DNA from: JABAAI01 sp965261955
GTDB lineage: Bacteria; Spirochaetota; Leptospiria; Leptospirales; Leptonemataceae
Length of the DNA stretch: 64,000 nt
Assembly: GCA_965261955.1 (NCBI GenBank)
Contig: CBDHEM010000069.1
Location: forward strand, 558,001 to 622,000
Direction: 5' to 3'
Within the stretch, counting starts at the first letter, position 1. Each line of letters opens with the position of its first letter. This document shows, in pieces, positions 55,988 to 64,000 of this stretch. The notes below the pieces were generated by a model. That model did not search any database. It worked only from the letters and a program-made list of their open reading frames with translations, and was not told the origin of the DNA. A program made the translations under genes and the position numbers.

Positions 55988-56755
55988 ATGCTTAGAAAAA
56001 TTATTTTCCCTATTTTATTTTTGTTGGTCACATCCATATGTATTGTTATAGTCTTTCTATTCTTTTTGAGTCAACGTGATTTGCCAAAGGGACAGGAAGG
56101 AAAGAAAGCAGAGATTTTAACACAAAAAATAGAAAGAGCGATTCATCTCGATAATTGGAAAAAAACAGCTGCTGTTTCGTTTCTATTTATGAGAAAAACT
56201 TTTCATTTTCGTGATAATAAGCGGGGTTATCGCGAAGTTTCTTGGAAAAAAGGGAGAGAATTTTATCGTGTGCAATATGATATAAAAGAAAATTATCTTG
56301 TCTACGTTGATGAGAAATTATTGCCGAAAGAAAACAGTTATCGCTTTTATAAAGTAGCCTATGAGAAACACACAAACGATTTTTTTTGGCTAAATCCATT
56401 TTCTCAAATGCGAGCACCGGGAACAAAACGTTTATATGTGGAAGAAAGGGCATTACTTTTGCAATTTACTTCCGGCGGGGTAACGCCCGGTGATTCTTAT
56501 TTGATCATTACAGATCAACAAGGTTTACCCATACGCTGGCAAATGTGGGTTTCCATTGTACCTGTAAAAGGTATTGAATTTAGTTTTGAAAACTGGCGAA
56601 GAACGAAGACGGGGGCACACTTAAGCTCACTTCATAGGAGTTTTGCATTTGATTTGGCTGTGAGTAAGATAGAGACATATGGGCAATATCCAGACGTGAA
56701 AGTAAGAAAAGGTGAAGATCGTTTTGCTGATTTTATAAAAAAGCGGGCAAAGTAA
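55988..56755 (+). CDS. Membrane-anchored protein of unknown function
   Basis: 255 residues. One N-terminal transmembrane or uncleaved signal segment (FPILFLLVTSICIVIVFLFF) is followed by a soluble extracytoplasmic domain. The domain begins with a helix and a run of strands (NWKKTAAVSFLFMRKTFHFR, DSYLIITDQQGLPIRWQMWV) in a pattern like LolA/LolB-type or outer-membrane lipoprotein-sorting folds. That resemblance is only structural guesswork. It follows the methyltransferase by 44 bases and may be co-transcribed. Confidence 0.6.
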   Translation: MLRKIIFPILFLLVTSICIVIVFLFFLSQRDLPKGQEGKKAEILTQKIERAIHLDNWKKTAAVSFLFMRKTFHFRDNKRGYREVSWKKGREFYRVQYDIKENYLVYVDEKLLPKENSYRFYKVAYEKHTNDFFWLNPFSQMRAPGTKRLYVEERALLLQFTSGGVTPGDSYLIITDQQGLPIRWQMWVSIVPVKGIEFSFENWRRTKTGAHLSSLHRSFAFDLAVSKIETYGQYPDVKVRKGEDRFADFIKKRAK

Positions 56756-57121
56756 AAATAGATGCCCTGTCCATAATAAGAAATAGATTGCGGTCATTAT
56801 AGTGCTGGGCATGGGGCTTGCGATTACACAGTTTGAAGAATGTCCAAGTAGAATTTAATTTTATAGCTCTAAGACATAATCTCAAAAAACTAATCTCAAT
56901 ATGAACAAAAAATAGGTTTCACCACAAGTGACGGCCTAGACCATGAGATATACCACGATATATCCCATGAGATATACTACGAGAATTTTTTGGGCTTATT
57001 ATTGTAATACAAAATAATCAAAATTCGTCAAGTTTGGGAGAGTTTCTATCTCGTGTAAAAAGGCTGTCAAACTTTATGACCGTAGCTTGACGTCTGAGTA
57101 GTTTCCATAAAGACTGGGTAT
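56756..57121. other. Intergenic region upstream of carA
   Basis: AT-rich, 366 bases, no gene seen. It contains a short direct repeat (ccatgagatatac at about 56940 and 56968) and probably the carA promoter. No riboswitch or pyrimidine attenuator was recognised. Confidence 0.5.
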
Positions 57122-58252
57122 ATGAAAGGAACGAGGCAAAAAGCTCTTCTTGTTCTTTCGAATGGGTCTGTGTTTCCCGGTTATTCTTTTGGGTATCCCA
57201 AAAAAGCTTTGGGTGAGGTTTGCTTTGTCACTTCAATGACGGGCTATCAAGAAATTTTAACGGATCCATCTTATAGTCGCCAATTGATTAGTTTTAGCTA
57301 TCCCATGGTGGGAAACTACGGGATCAATCTTGCACAAAATGAATCGGAAGGGATCCAAGCGGCTGGTCTGATTGTCAAAGAGTATGCGAAAACTCCCAGT
57401 AACTTTTGTTCACAAGAAAGTTTAGCCAGTTTTCTAGAACACAATGAAACACCGGCCATAGAAGGTATTGATACTCGCCAGCTCATTTTGATGCTTCGTA
57501 GAGAGGGAGTTCAGAACGGGGGGATCTTTATTGAAGATGAATATGATCTTTCTTTTTTGGAGGAAGTGCGTTCACAGCCTAACATGGAGGGATTAGATCT
57601 TGCCTCAGAAGCGGGTACAGATGAAGTGTATTTGTTTTCGAAACAAAAAAAGCAAAGTTTCCAATTGGGTGTTGTGGACTTTGGTATAAAAAAGAGTATT
57701 CTTCATTTTTTAGATCAGGCGGGGTTTACTGTGAAGGTTTTCCCTGCTAGGACAAGTTTTGAGGAACTGAGTAAAGAGAAGCTAGATTGTTATTTTCTTT
57801 CAAATGGTCCGGGAGATCCAACTAGTTTGGGGTACGCCATTCAAACTATACAAGCTTTATTAAACGAAGGTAAGCCTATTTTTGGAATTTGCCTTGGACA
57901 TCAATTGATAGGGTTAGCCCGTGGACATAAGTGTTTTAAACTCAAATTTGGGCATAGGGGAAGTAATCAGCCAGTTCGTAGGGAAGAGGATGGACGTGTG
58001 GAAATCACTTCTCAGAATCATGGTTTTGCTGTGGAAAGTAAATCGGCAACAGATATCAGTACTACACATACGAATTTAAATGATAATACAATTGAAGGTT
58101 TTTCTGGAGTTTCTTTTCCCCTGATGTCTGTTCAATATCATCCTGAGGCAAGTCCCGGTCCACAAGATTCTCGTTATTTATTTCAAAAGTTTTTTCAAAT
58201 GGTGGAGCTATACTATACCCAGTCCCACATGATTTCATCAAAAAGAGCTTAG
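57122..58252 (+). CDS. carA: Carbamoyl-phosphate synthase small subunit
   Basis: 376 residues. The N-terminal CPSase small-chain domain shows EVCFVTSMTGYQEILTDPSY and IEGIDTRQLILMLRREG. The class-I glutamine amidotransferase domain has the catalytic Cys in FGICLGHQLIGLARG (about residue 256) and the His-Glu pair in QYHPEASPGPQDS (about 339). It delivers ammonia from glutamine to CarB for carbamoyl phosphate, used in pyrimidine and arginine synthesis. carB is not adjacent in the window. Confidence 0.96.
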   Translation: MKGTRQKALLVLSNGSVFPGYSFGYPKKALGEVCFVTSMTGYQEILTDPSYSRQLISFSYPMVGNYGINLAQNESEGIQAAGLIVKEYAKTPSNFCSQESLASFLEHNETPAIEGIDTRQLILMLRREGVQNGGIFIEDEYDLSFLEEVRSQPNMEGLDLASEAGTDEVYLFSKQKKQSFQLGVVDFGIKKSILHFLDQAGFTVKVFPARTSFEELSKEKLDCYFLSNGPGDPTSLGYAIQTIQALLNEGKPIFGICLGHQLIGLARGHKCFKLKFGHRGSNQPVRREEDGRVEITSQNHGFAVESKSATDISTTHTNLNDNTIEGFSGVSFPLMSVQYHPEASPGPQDSRYLFQKFFQMVELYYTQSHMISSKRA

Positions 58253-58261
58253 GTATTTTTT

Positions 58262-59239
58262 GTGAAGCCTCTAGTCTTATTTTTATTACTTTTAGAATTT
58301 TGTTATGTTTGCCGTTGTTCTAGTAGTTCAGAAAAGGCTTCTAGTCCAGCATCTAAGATCCCGGGCAATATTGTAAACTATGGACTTTATTTTATAGGAT
58401 CCCGTGTGATCACATATAAAGATATGCAAGGCATGAAAAAAAAATTACGTAGATTTGGTATTAAAAAAAAGCTCAAGAAAAAATCTTTTGATGAAATAAT
58501 TGAGCGGAAAATTGTGGATATATCAGCAGAGGAAAATTTTATTTATATCACAGAAGAGAAGATTCAAAATGAGATAGAAAAGCAAAGATTCGCTCAAGGC
58601 TTGAGTCAAAAGAACTTTCGAAATAAAGTAGAACGCGAAGTAGGTTTACCCTATAACGAGTGGGTGAATGAATTGCGCTACAAGCTAATCAAGAGGCAAA
58701 TCATTCAAATTAATCTGCGTGTGAGCCCCCCCACAATTGCCGAACTAAAAAGGTTTTACTACCAAAATAAAAAACGTATTGGGATTGAATTGCGTTATAG
58801 AGAAATTCGTTTTGTTCCTAAAAATAGACAAATAACAGAAGAAGCTCGTGTCTCCCGTTTAGCTAACAAAACATATCAAAAACTAATCCACAACCCCAAA
58901 AAGTTTCGAGCGATAGCTAGGACTCATGCTGGACGTTACGATGGAATTTTACGCCCCTATGAAAGCATATATGACATTGCCCGTGAAAATCCTCTTCTCG
59001 CTTCTCTTCTCTTTCAAGTACCTCTCCAGAGTATTTCACGTCCTTTTCGTGATTCTCTTGGGCGCTATATGATAGTGAGAGTCGAAAAACGCCATCCTCT
59101 CCCTTTTTCCAAAGCGAAAAACTTAATCCTAAATCGAATTTATGCAGAGAAAGAGGAGAAGGTTTTTTCCAAATGGCTTAAAAATAAAAAAAAGAACATT
59201 CCCCTTCGCAAGATAAAGAAAATATCTTCTTTATTATAG
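58262..59239 (+). CDS. SurA/parvulin-like periplasmic chaperone, predicted lipoprotein
   Basis: 325 residues from a GTG start nine bases after carA. The N-terminus (LVLFLLLLEFCYVCRCSSSS) is a signal peptide with Cys residues suitable for lipidation. Residues 30-150 are a SurA-type helical N-domain (VITYKDMQGMKKKLRRFGIK). Residues 180-270 resemble a parvulin domain (ELRYREIRFVPKNRQITEEA, then RAIARTHAGRYDG). It looks like Leptospira LIC12922. Such proteins help outer-membrane proteins fold. Prolyl-isomerase activity is uncertain, because the parvulin core is divergent. Confidence 0.8.
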   Translation: MKPLVLFLLLLEFCYVCRCSSSSEKASSPASKIPGNIVNYGLYFIGSRVITYKDMQGMKKKLRRFGIKKKLKKKSFDEIIERKIVDISAEENFIYITEEKIQNEIEKQRFAQGLSQKNFRNKVEREVGLPYNEWVNELRYKLIKRQIIQINLRVSPPTIAELKRFYYQNKKRIGIELRYREIRFVPKNRQITEEARVSRLANKTYQKLIHNPKKFRAIARTHAGRYDGILRPYESIYDIARENPLLASLLFQVPLQSISRPFRDSLGRYMIVRVEKRHPLPFSKAKNLILNRIYAEKEEKVFSKWLKNKKKNIPLRKIKKISSLL

Positions 59240-59391
59240 AAAAGAGATCATTGCTGTGATTGAGGAAAAACGGGATCATATTTTGTAATTATGTGCCAAA
59301 TAAAGCCAACCCACATGGTCAGTACAATGGTCTTTCTTGGAAAGGCAATACGTTCTTTTCTGTCTGATAAAATCATGAATTCAATAAAAGT

Positions 59392-60897
59392 ATGACTGAG
59401 ACTAAGAAGCAAGAGGAGGGTGATATTTGTGCTGTTCTTATTTTTGAAAACGAAGAAAGCCTATCAGCCTCAGAGGAATTTCTTTCTTTATCTGTAAAAA
59501 AATTACAAAAATCTTTTCCTAAAGCGATTATTTACTCCAATCATTCGTATGCAAAGGATAATATCTACCACCTCACTTTACCACCTGAAACAGAAGGAGG
59601 GTTGGGTGCTTGTCTCAAAAAAGTTCAAGAAAAATGCATCAATAAAGAAGATAGTATTGCTTTGTGTTATGGCTGGTACCCCTTACTTGACCTTGAGCTC
59701 GTGAAAGAGGCTCTAGATGATCATAAGCGTTATATTGCACACTTTACTTATGGGGAAAATATACCTATAGGTCTTTTACCTGACTTCGCATCCTATGAGT
59801 TCTTATGTGAACTCTCAGAAAATATTCCAAATGACTTGCGAAGTTTTGTACTGAAAAATATAGAACAATTTGATGTGGAAATTTTTTATAAGAATCCAGA
59901 TTTACGTCCCTATCGTTTATGTCTTTCTACAGAGTATTCCCGCTCTCAAAAAACAATTTCCTTTATTATGGAACATAAAGAGGATCTAAAATACTCTGAG
60001 TTAGAAAATTTTATTTTTGATAACGCTGAGATACTACGGCCTTTCCCGGCCTATTTTGAGATAGAACTTTCCTCCCAGTGCCCCCTAACGCCTTTCTATT
60101 GGCCCAAGCGAGAGAAAGCAGTCACACCACATCTTTCCTTTGCACTTTTCCAAAAACTAAAGATAGAAATCGAAGCTTGCAATTTAGAGAATTCGATAAC
60201 TGTTGCTTTGGGGGGGGTAGGAGAGCCCATGGAGCACCCTCAGTTTATGACAATACTGTCTTCCTTTTTAGAAAGCAAGTCAGTACGGAGAGTGTACTTA
60301 GAGAGTTTTGGTTTGCGTATAGATAGAGCGATGATAGAGCAGATGAATTCCCTCACAGGTGGCCATAAGCTACATATCATTTTTCGTTTGAGTTCTTTGC
60401 AAAGAAAACGCTATATGCAAATGTACGGACAGGATGTTTTTCCTCAAGTTTATGAAAATATTCAAGAGATAGAAAAAAGAACAAAAGATCTCGTGTTTCA
60501 TGTATACGCAGAGATGTTACGAATAAAAGAAAATGATGATGAAATCCAATCTTATTTTGATCGCTTTGAAAAATCATCGATAACTGTGATATTGCAAAAG
60601 TATAATAGTTATTGCAATACTTTACTTGAAAGACGAGCAGCAGATTTACGGCCTCTTCATCAAGATTTTTGTTGGCATCTAGCCCGAGATTTTTATCTCA
60701 CTGTAGAGGGTAAAGTGCCCTTATGCAAGCAAGACCCTTTTTCACTCAGTTCACAATGCTCTTCTTTTGCAAAGGAAAGTGTTGTGGAGATAATCAACAA
60801 AACAATGAAATATCATCGAGTTTCTGTCCAAAAGCAATATGATAAAATACCAATGCCCTGTGAAAAATGTGATGAGTGGTATACTTTCAATGCCTAA
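59392..60897 (+). CDS. Spiro-SPASM protein (spirochaete radical-SAM-like/SPASM family)
   Basis: 501 residues. The N-terminal 200 residues look like a nucleotidyltransferase-type domain (SIALCYGWYPLLDLELVKEA). The centre (about 225-400) follows a radical-SAM layout (YFEIELSSQCPLTPFYWPKR, then VALGGVGEPMEHPQF), but the canonical CX3CX2C is reduced to one Cys. The C-terminus has SPASM-like cysteines (HQDFCWHLARDFYLTVEGKV, PLCKQD, MPCEKCDEWY). The family is restricted to spirochaetes and its function is unknown. The C-terminal cysteines could still bind an iron-sulfur cluster. Confidence 0.8.
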   Translation: MTETKKQEEGDICAVLIFENEESLSASEEFLSLSVKKLQKSFPKAIIYSNHSYAKDNIYHLTLPPETEGGLGACLKKVQEKCINKEDSIALCYGWYPLLDLELVKEALDDHKRYIAHFTYGENIPIGLLPDFASYEFLCELSENIPNDLRSFVLKNIEQFDVEIFYKNPDLRPYRLCLSTEYSRSQKTISFIMEHKEDLKYSELENFIFDNAEILRPFPAYFEIELSSQCPLTPFYWPKREKAVTPHLSFALFQKLKIEIEACNLENSITVALGGVGEPMEHPQFMTILSSFLESKSVRRVYLESFGLRIDRAMIEQMNSLTGGHKLHIIFRLSSLQRKRYMQMYGQDVFPQVYENIQEIEKRTKDLVFHVYAEMLRIKENDDEIQSYFDRFEKSSITVILQKYNSYCNTLLERRAADLRPLHQDFCWHLARDFYLTVEGKVPLCKQDPFSLSSQCSSFAKESVVEIINKTMKYHRVSVQKQYDKIPMPCEKCDEWYTFNA

Positions 60898-60984
60898 GTC
60901 TGTGTAGTCAGAAAAAGAAATATCACAAGCTCTTTTGTGCTTTTTTATATATGAGATTGGTATGTGTTGTGCATAATAGGGCTT

Positions 60985-61662
60985 TTATTCTGGTATGGCA
61001 ATGAGACAAGTGGATAAGGCATCAAACTTATCGGCGTCTTGGATACATTTGAGATCTTGACTTGTAAAGCGTTTTATACATCGTTTTTGGTAGGTTTGTT
61101 TGGCCTCTCTTGTTTGCCAAAATTTTCTCAATTGTAATTGATCTTTTCTTTTCTGAAAATTTTGGCTATCATTCACTATTTTTAGAATTGTCTCATAACT
61201 TTTTTGGCAATTTTTCATACTGATTTTAAAATCTTGTTTGGGCAACCAAAGCATACGCTTCACATTATTTTCTGATAGATTGACCATATCCTTTTGCTTT
61301 CTTTCACAGGCTAAGAGGGTATAGAAATTCTTTGCTTGCATTTGGCAATGATACACTGCGATATTTATATTATTTTGGCAGTAGATGATTTGTTTTTGTA
61401 TAGTGCCTTGTGTTTGTAGGTATTTTTTATTTGTAATTAGAGCAGACGACAGAGGGAAAGTATTTTTTTGAGCCAGCTCTATTTGGTGTTGATAGAGCTT
61501 TTGACACTGTTCATCGCTTAATTTTTTGGCAAATGAAATGGGTTTTGCACTAAGCTGTAGGTACATGTGTGACGACGAAGTTCTGATTGGCCAAATATGA
61601 ATTGTAAAAGTGACGAGGAGGAGGGGCACAAAAAAGAGAAAATAGTTTTTATATCTTTGCAT
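60985..61662 (-). CDS. Exported Cys-containing protein of unknown function
   Basis: About 225 residues from ATG at 61662 (MQRYKNYFLFFVPLLLVTFT), which gives a conventional signal/anchor sequence. A longer frame starts at 61710. The mature part is helical, with Lys/Gln-rich heptads and six or more spaced cysteines (DEQCQKLYQHQ, IIYCQNN, VYHCQMQ, LLACERK, NCQKSYE, KCIQDAD) that may pair as disulfides. It is convergent with the spiro-SPASM gene. No family recognised. Confidence 0.6.
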   Translation of the reverse strand: MQRYKNYFLFFVPLLLVTFTIHIWPIRTSSSHMYLQLSAKPISFAKKLSDEQCQKLYQHQIELAQKNTFPLSSALITNKKYLQTQGTIQKQIIYCQNNINIAVYHCQMQAKNFYTLLACERKQKDMVNLSENNVKRMLWLPKQDFKISMKNCQKSYETILKIVNDSQNFQKRKDQLQLRKFWQTREAKQTYQKRCIKRFTSQDLKCIQDADKFDALSTCLIAIPE

Positions 61663-61823
61663 TGTAGTTTGTTTAATAGTCAATCTAACAGAAGAAGGGT
61701 ATAGAAACACCTATTTTTGCATCTACTTTTTTCAGTTTTGTTGTTTTTTAGATGATCCGATACGATAGGATGTACGTCTTTTGTATGATTAGAGTATTTA
61801 TGTTTTTTCATTGGTAAGAAAAT

Positions 61824-62042
61824 ATGAAGTGTTTGAAAAAAGATTGTCTTACGGAAACACAACTCATGAATTGGAGCTTGGGATGGATGGATCCTTCCCA
61901 CGGAGAGCGAGAGAAAATAAGTCAATGTATAAAATGTCAAAATCGTTTAAAGAATATGGAGCATGTATTTTCAATAAGAGAGACAGTAATCAGTGAGAGA
62001 TATGATGCTTTGTTGCCAGTCTCTGAGCTATGCCGTTTCTGA
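61824..62042 (+). CDS. Small Cys-rich protein, possible zinc-binding anti-sigma-like domain
   Basis: 72 residues. The arrangement MKCLKKDCLTETQLMNWSLG, then GEREKISQCIKCQNRL resembles the short zf-HC2 zinc finger of anti-sigma factors (C..L..Y..G.L...E......C..C), but the usual HxxxCxxC spacing is not kept. It overlaps the 5' end of the ABC ATPase gene by 50 bases in a different frame, so the two would be coupled if it is translated. An alternative shorter frame here is less likely. Function uncertain. Confidence 0.5.
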   Translation: MKCLKKDCLTETQLMNWSLGWMDPSHGEREKISQCIKCQNRLKNMEHVFSIRETVISERYDALLPVSELCRF

Positions 62043-62790
62043 TCGTATTCTTTTTTCTAATCTTTCTATAAACTTTCCCCCCAAAAAAATAATTGGTATT
62101 ATTGGTACTAACGGCTCTGGTAAATCCACATTGCTTTTACTACTTGCAGGCATAAAGAAGACACAAAAGGGTCAGGTATTGCTCCATAGTTTTTGTGCTC
62201 CTAAAAAAACTACCAATATCGAAAAACTTTCTCTTAAGGAAAGAGCCCAGCATATTGCCTACTTACCTCAAAAAAATTTAATTTCTGCTGATATGACAGC
62301 TTTAGAAGTTGTTTTATTGGGGCGTGCCCCTTATCAAAATTTTGCTTATTTATGGAGCAAAGAAGATTATGAGATAGCTAAGGAGGCTCTACACGCCGTT
62401 AGCCTTTCTCATTGTGCTGATCGTTGGATGAGAAGTTTGAGTGGCGGTGAATTTCAAAGAGTTATGCTCGCTCGTTTATTGGCATCTCAAACGGAAATTT
62501 TATTGTTGGATGAAGCTATAACAGCCTTAGATATTCACCATTCTTTGGAATTTATGGAATTATGTTTGCGTCTTTGTGAGAATCAAAAAACAATCATTCT
62601 TGTGATCCACCAACTAGAAATAGCCTTTCGTTACTGTAATTATGCTGTTTTGTTGGGTACACAAAAAAATGAGATAGAGAGCTCGCTACATGGACCAACA
62701 AAGAAGGTGATGCAAGCTAAGAATTTAGAAAATTTTTTTCATGTGAAAACTGTTGAAAATAAAGGGATGTTGCATTTTTTTCACTTGTGA
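61993..62790 (+). CDS. ABC transporter ATP-binding protein, FecE/BtuD type
   Basis: 265 residues. Walker A is IGTNGSGKSTLLLLLAG (about residue 38), the Q-loop is AYLPQKN, the signature LSGGEFQRVMLARLL and Walker B EILLLDEAITALDI, with the switch His in LVIHQLEIAF. The sequence groups with ATPases of iron-siderophore, haem and cobalamin importers. No permease or binding protein is adjacent, so the partner must be encoded elsewhere. Confidence 0.88.
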   Translation: MRDMMLCCQSLSYAVSDRILFSNLSINFPPKKIIGIIGTNGSGKSTLLLLLAGIKKTQKGQVLLHSFCAPKKTTNIEKLSLKERAQHIAYLPQKNLISADMTALEVVLLGRAPYQNFAYLWSKEDYEIAKEALHAVSLSHCADRWMRSLSGGEFQRVMLARLLASQTEILLLDEAITALDIHHSLEFMELCLRLCENQKTIILVIHQLEIAFRYCNYAVLLGTQKNEIESSLHGPTKKVMQAKNLENFFHVKTVENKGMLHFFHL

Positions 62791-62939
62791 TCAGCTTCAA
62801 AATTACCTTCCTTTACAATGCAGGGAAGTATATTTGCTTTTATACCTTGCATTTTGGATTCGATTTTTTTATTAAAGAAGTATAATAGAATTTCGTTGTC
62901 TATAAACCCCCTATGCAGAACAATGACCCGACTGTTTGT

Positions 62940-63033
62940 AGGACCGTTACGAAATGTAAAGGATTGCGAATAAAATGTCGTAAAATGCCAGTCCAAGGCA
63001 TTTTCTTGTTTTTTTGTATTTTGCAACAGACCC
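62940..63033 (-). repeat. MITE-like element copy 9 (reverse orientation, with target duplication)
   Basis: 94 bp from AGGACCGTTACGAAATGTAA to TATTTTGCAACAGACCC, matching the complement of the family. It is flanked by TTTGT on both sides (62935-62939 and 63034-63038), a second 5-bp target-site duplication. It lies 10 bases upstream of the VOC gene start. Confidence 0.8.
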
Positions 63034-63043
63034 TTTGTAGAAA

Positions 63044-63418
63044 ATGATTTTATTAGAAAATTTACACCATATATCTTTGGGAAGTGCGAATATAGAGCGT
63101 ACCATCACGTTTTATAGAGATATTTTTGATTTCGAGATAACCACTCCATTAGATACAACCAAACAATACGTAGTTTTGCGTTTAGACCCGCTATGTATTC
63201 GCTTTAATTTTATTTCGAATTACCACTGTACCACAAGAAACCCAGGAGAGACAAGTTTTGCCTTTGTTTTAGACGTGGATGATTTTACGGAAGCCATACA
63301 TGAATTAGAAGAAAAGCAAATTGAGATTATAAAGGGACCCTTGTCTATTGAGAATGGGGAGTCGCTGTTAATCACTGACCCGGATGGACATCTTATAGAG
63401 CTTTTTTACCAAGAATAG
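63044..63418 (+). CDS. Glyoxalase/VOC-superfamily protein
   Basis: 124 residues with the VOC beta-alpha-beta-beta-beta pattern. The N-terminal NLHHISLGSANIERTITFYR holds the first metal-ligand position (His), FVLDVDDFTEAIHELEEKQI the middle, and the final block SLLITDPDGHLIELFYQE the second ligand pair. Proteins of this type include glyoxalases, fosfomycin-resistance enzymes and dioxygenases, and the substrate cannot be assigned. MITE copy 9 directly abuts the start, so its expression may depend on the element or on upstream read-through. Confidence 0.85.
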   Translation: MILLENLHHISLGSANIERTITFYRDIFDFEITTPLDTTKQYVVLRLDPLCIRFNFISNYHCTTRNPGETSFAFVLDVDDFTEAIHELEEKQIEIIKGPLSIENGESLLITDPDGHLIELFYQE

Positions 63419-63477
63419 ATGAAATGGTACAACTTATCTGGCTTCATTTTCTTTTTGTGAATATTGTCAGTATAAAC

Positions 63478-63511
63478 GAGTTCCTAAGCTAAAGAAAGCT
63501 AGGAACTCCTA
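63478..63511. terminator. Hairpin between the VOC gene and flgG
   Basis: GAGTTCCTAAGC pairs with GCTAGGAACTC across a short loop (63478-63507, one bulge). The right arm contains the 12-mer TAGGAACTCCTA also found at 28144-28155. It could terminate the upstream transcript, but no long T-run follows, so it may instead be an intergenic palindromic repeat. Confidence 0.4.
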
Positions 63512-63615
63512 GCGAAGAGGAACCGTTTTGGCTATTGGATAGATGAAGGAGGGTCATGGTGGGAGGGGATGAGATTCTTCTTAGCCAAATTGCCAAATGA
63601 TCCGATAACTCAATC

Positions 63616-64000
63616 ATGCTACGCTCTTTATGGACGGCGGCCAGTGGTATGGTTGCCCAGCAATTTAATATTGATACGATTGCCAATAACTTATCGAATG
63701 TAAATACTACGTCTTTTAAGAAAAATCGCGCTGATTTTGAAGATCTTATTTATCAGCATCAAGTTTTAGCAGGAACGCCAGCCACACCCATATCTGAAAT
63801 ACCTACGGGTGTTTCTGTAGGTCATGGTGTGCGAGTGGCTGCAACTCAAAAGATTTTTCAAATGGGAAATTTACAAGCGACAGGAAATAAGTTTGATCTG
63901 GCTATTGATTCTCAGGTAGGCTTTTATAAGATACTTTTACCAGATTCTACCTCTGCTTACACTCGGGATGGCAGTTTTAAGATTGATTCTCGACGTCAGA
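63616..64000 (+). CDS. flgG: Flagellar basal-body rod protein FlgG, 3' end beyond the window
   Basis: 128 codons are visible. The N-terminus MLRSLWTAASGMVAQQFNID, then TIANNLSNVNTTSFKKNRAD is the conserved rod-protein coiled-coil motif, and the distal-rod form is indicated by LRSLWTAASGM and QATGNKFDLAID. FlgG forms the distal rod in the periplasmic flagellum of spirochaetes. The stretch VLAGTPATPISEIPTGVSVG is very like Leptospira FlgG. It is probably the first gene of a flagellar operon (flgG-flgA-flgH in relatives), but the rest lies outside the window. Confidence 0.92.
   Translation, partial: MLRSLWTAASGMVAQQFNIDTIANNLSNVNTTSFKKNRADFEDLIYQHQVLAGTPATPISEIPTGVSVGHGVRVAATQKIFQMGNLQATGNKFDLAIDSQVGFYKILLPDSTSAYTRDGSFKIDSRRQ

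Overview
The window is AT-rich bacterial chromosome that looks like a member of the Leptospiraceae (low-GC, Leptospira-like) within the Spirochaetes. The evidence is a DUF1564-type protein (a family I know only from Leptospira), a spiro-SPASM protein, a SurA/parvulin-like lipoprotein resembling Leptospira LIC12922, several spirochaetal lipoprotein signal peptides, a 2-oxoacid:ferredoxin oxidoreductase beta subunit, and at the right edge the start of a Leptospira-like flgG. The exact species cannot be told from the sequence. No tRNA, rRNA or CRISPR array was seen.

Region 1 (1-18.5 kb) is accessory. One giant minus-strand gene (about 5,250 codons when reconstructed, 17728 down to 441) encodes a secreted lipoprotein of GLUG repeats, 15 tandem pairs of fibronectin-III-like domains, five divergent Fn3-like domains, a Cys-containing spacer and more GLUG repeats. 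It is now broken in two places: a one-base frameshift in a G-rich tract near 16500 and a complete IS5-type insertion at 2244-3760. The leader region beyond it (17.7-18.5 kb) holds hairpin repeats and IS debris.

Region 2 (18.5-33 kb) is mostly housekeeping: an HpcH/HpaI-like protein, enoyl-CoA hydratase, tsaB-rnr, exonuclease III, CinA, a lipoprotein and Omp85-like barrel pair, nadA, a DUF1564 protein, purH and korB. Region 3 (33-43.3 kb) has an exported protein, a decayed IS3-type element with a 15-bp tandem repeat, clpS-clpA, a GAF/HD-GYP c-di-GMP phosphodiesterase, a short DsbD and a DUF2079 membrane protein.

Region 4 (43.3-50.4 kb) is a repeat-rich patch. It contains a degraded DUF5131 gene, a glutamate-synthase-like enzyme, leuA, and three tandem paralogues of a small coiled-coil plus membrane-anchor protein built on an 11-residue (33-bp) repeat. 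Scattered here and elsewhere is a MITE-like family of about 106 bp, with terminal inverted repeats beginning GGGACTGTTGC and 5-bp target duplications at two copies. Nine copies were found in the window.

Region 5 (50.4-64 kb) returns to core genes: a DEAD-box helicase, SppA, a DUF1223 protein, an orphan beta-class DNA methyltransferase, an unknown membrane-anchored protein, carA, the SurA-like protein, the spiro-SPASM protein, a Cys-rich small protein overlapping a FecE-type ABC ATPase, a VOC protein and flgG. The signals least explained by known annotation are the MITE family, the small-protein paralogue cluster and the recombining Fn3/GLUG lipoprotein.
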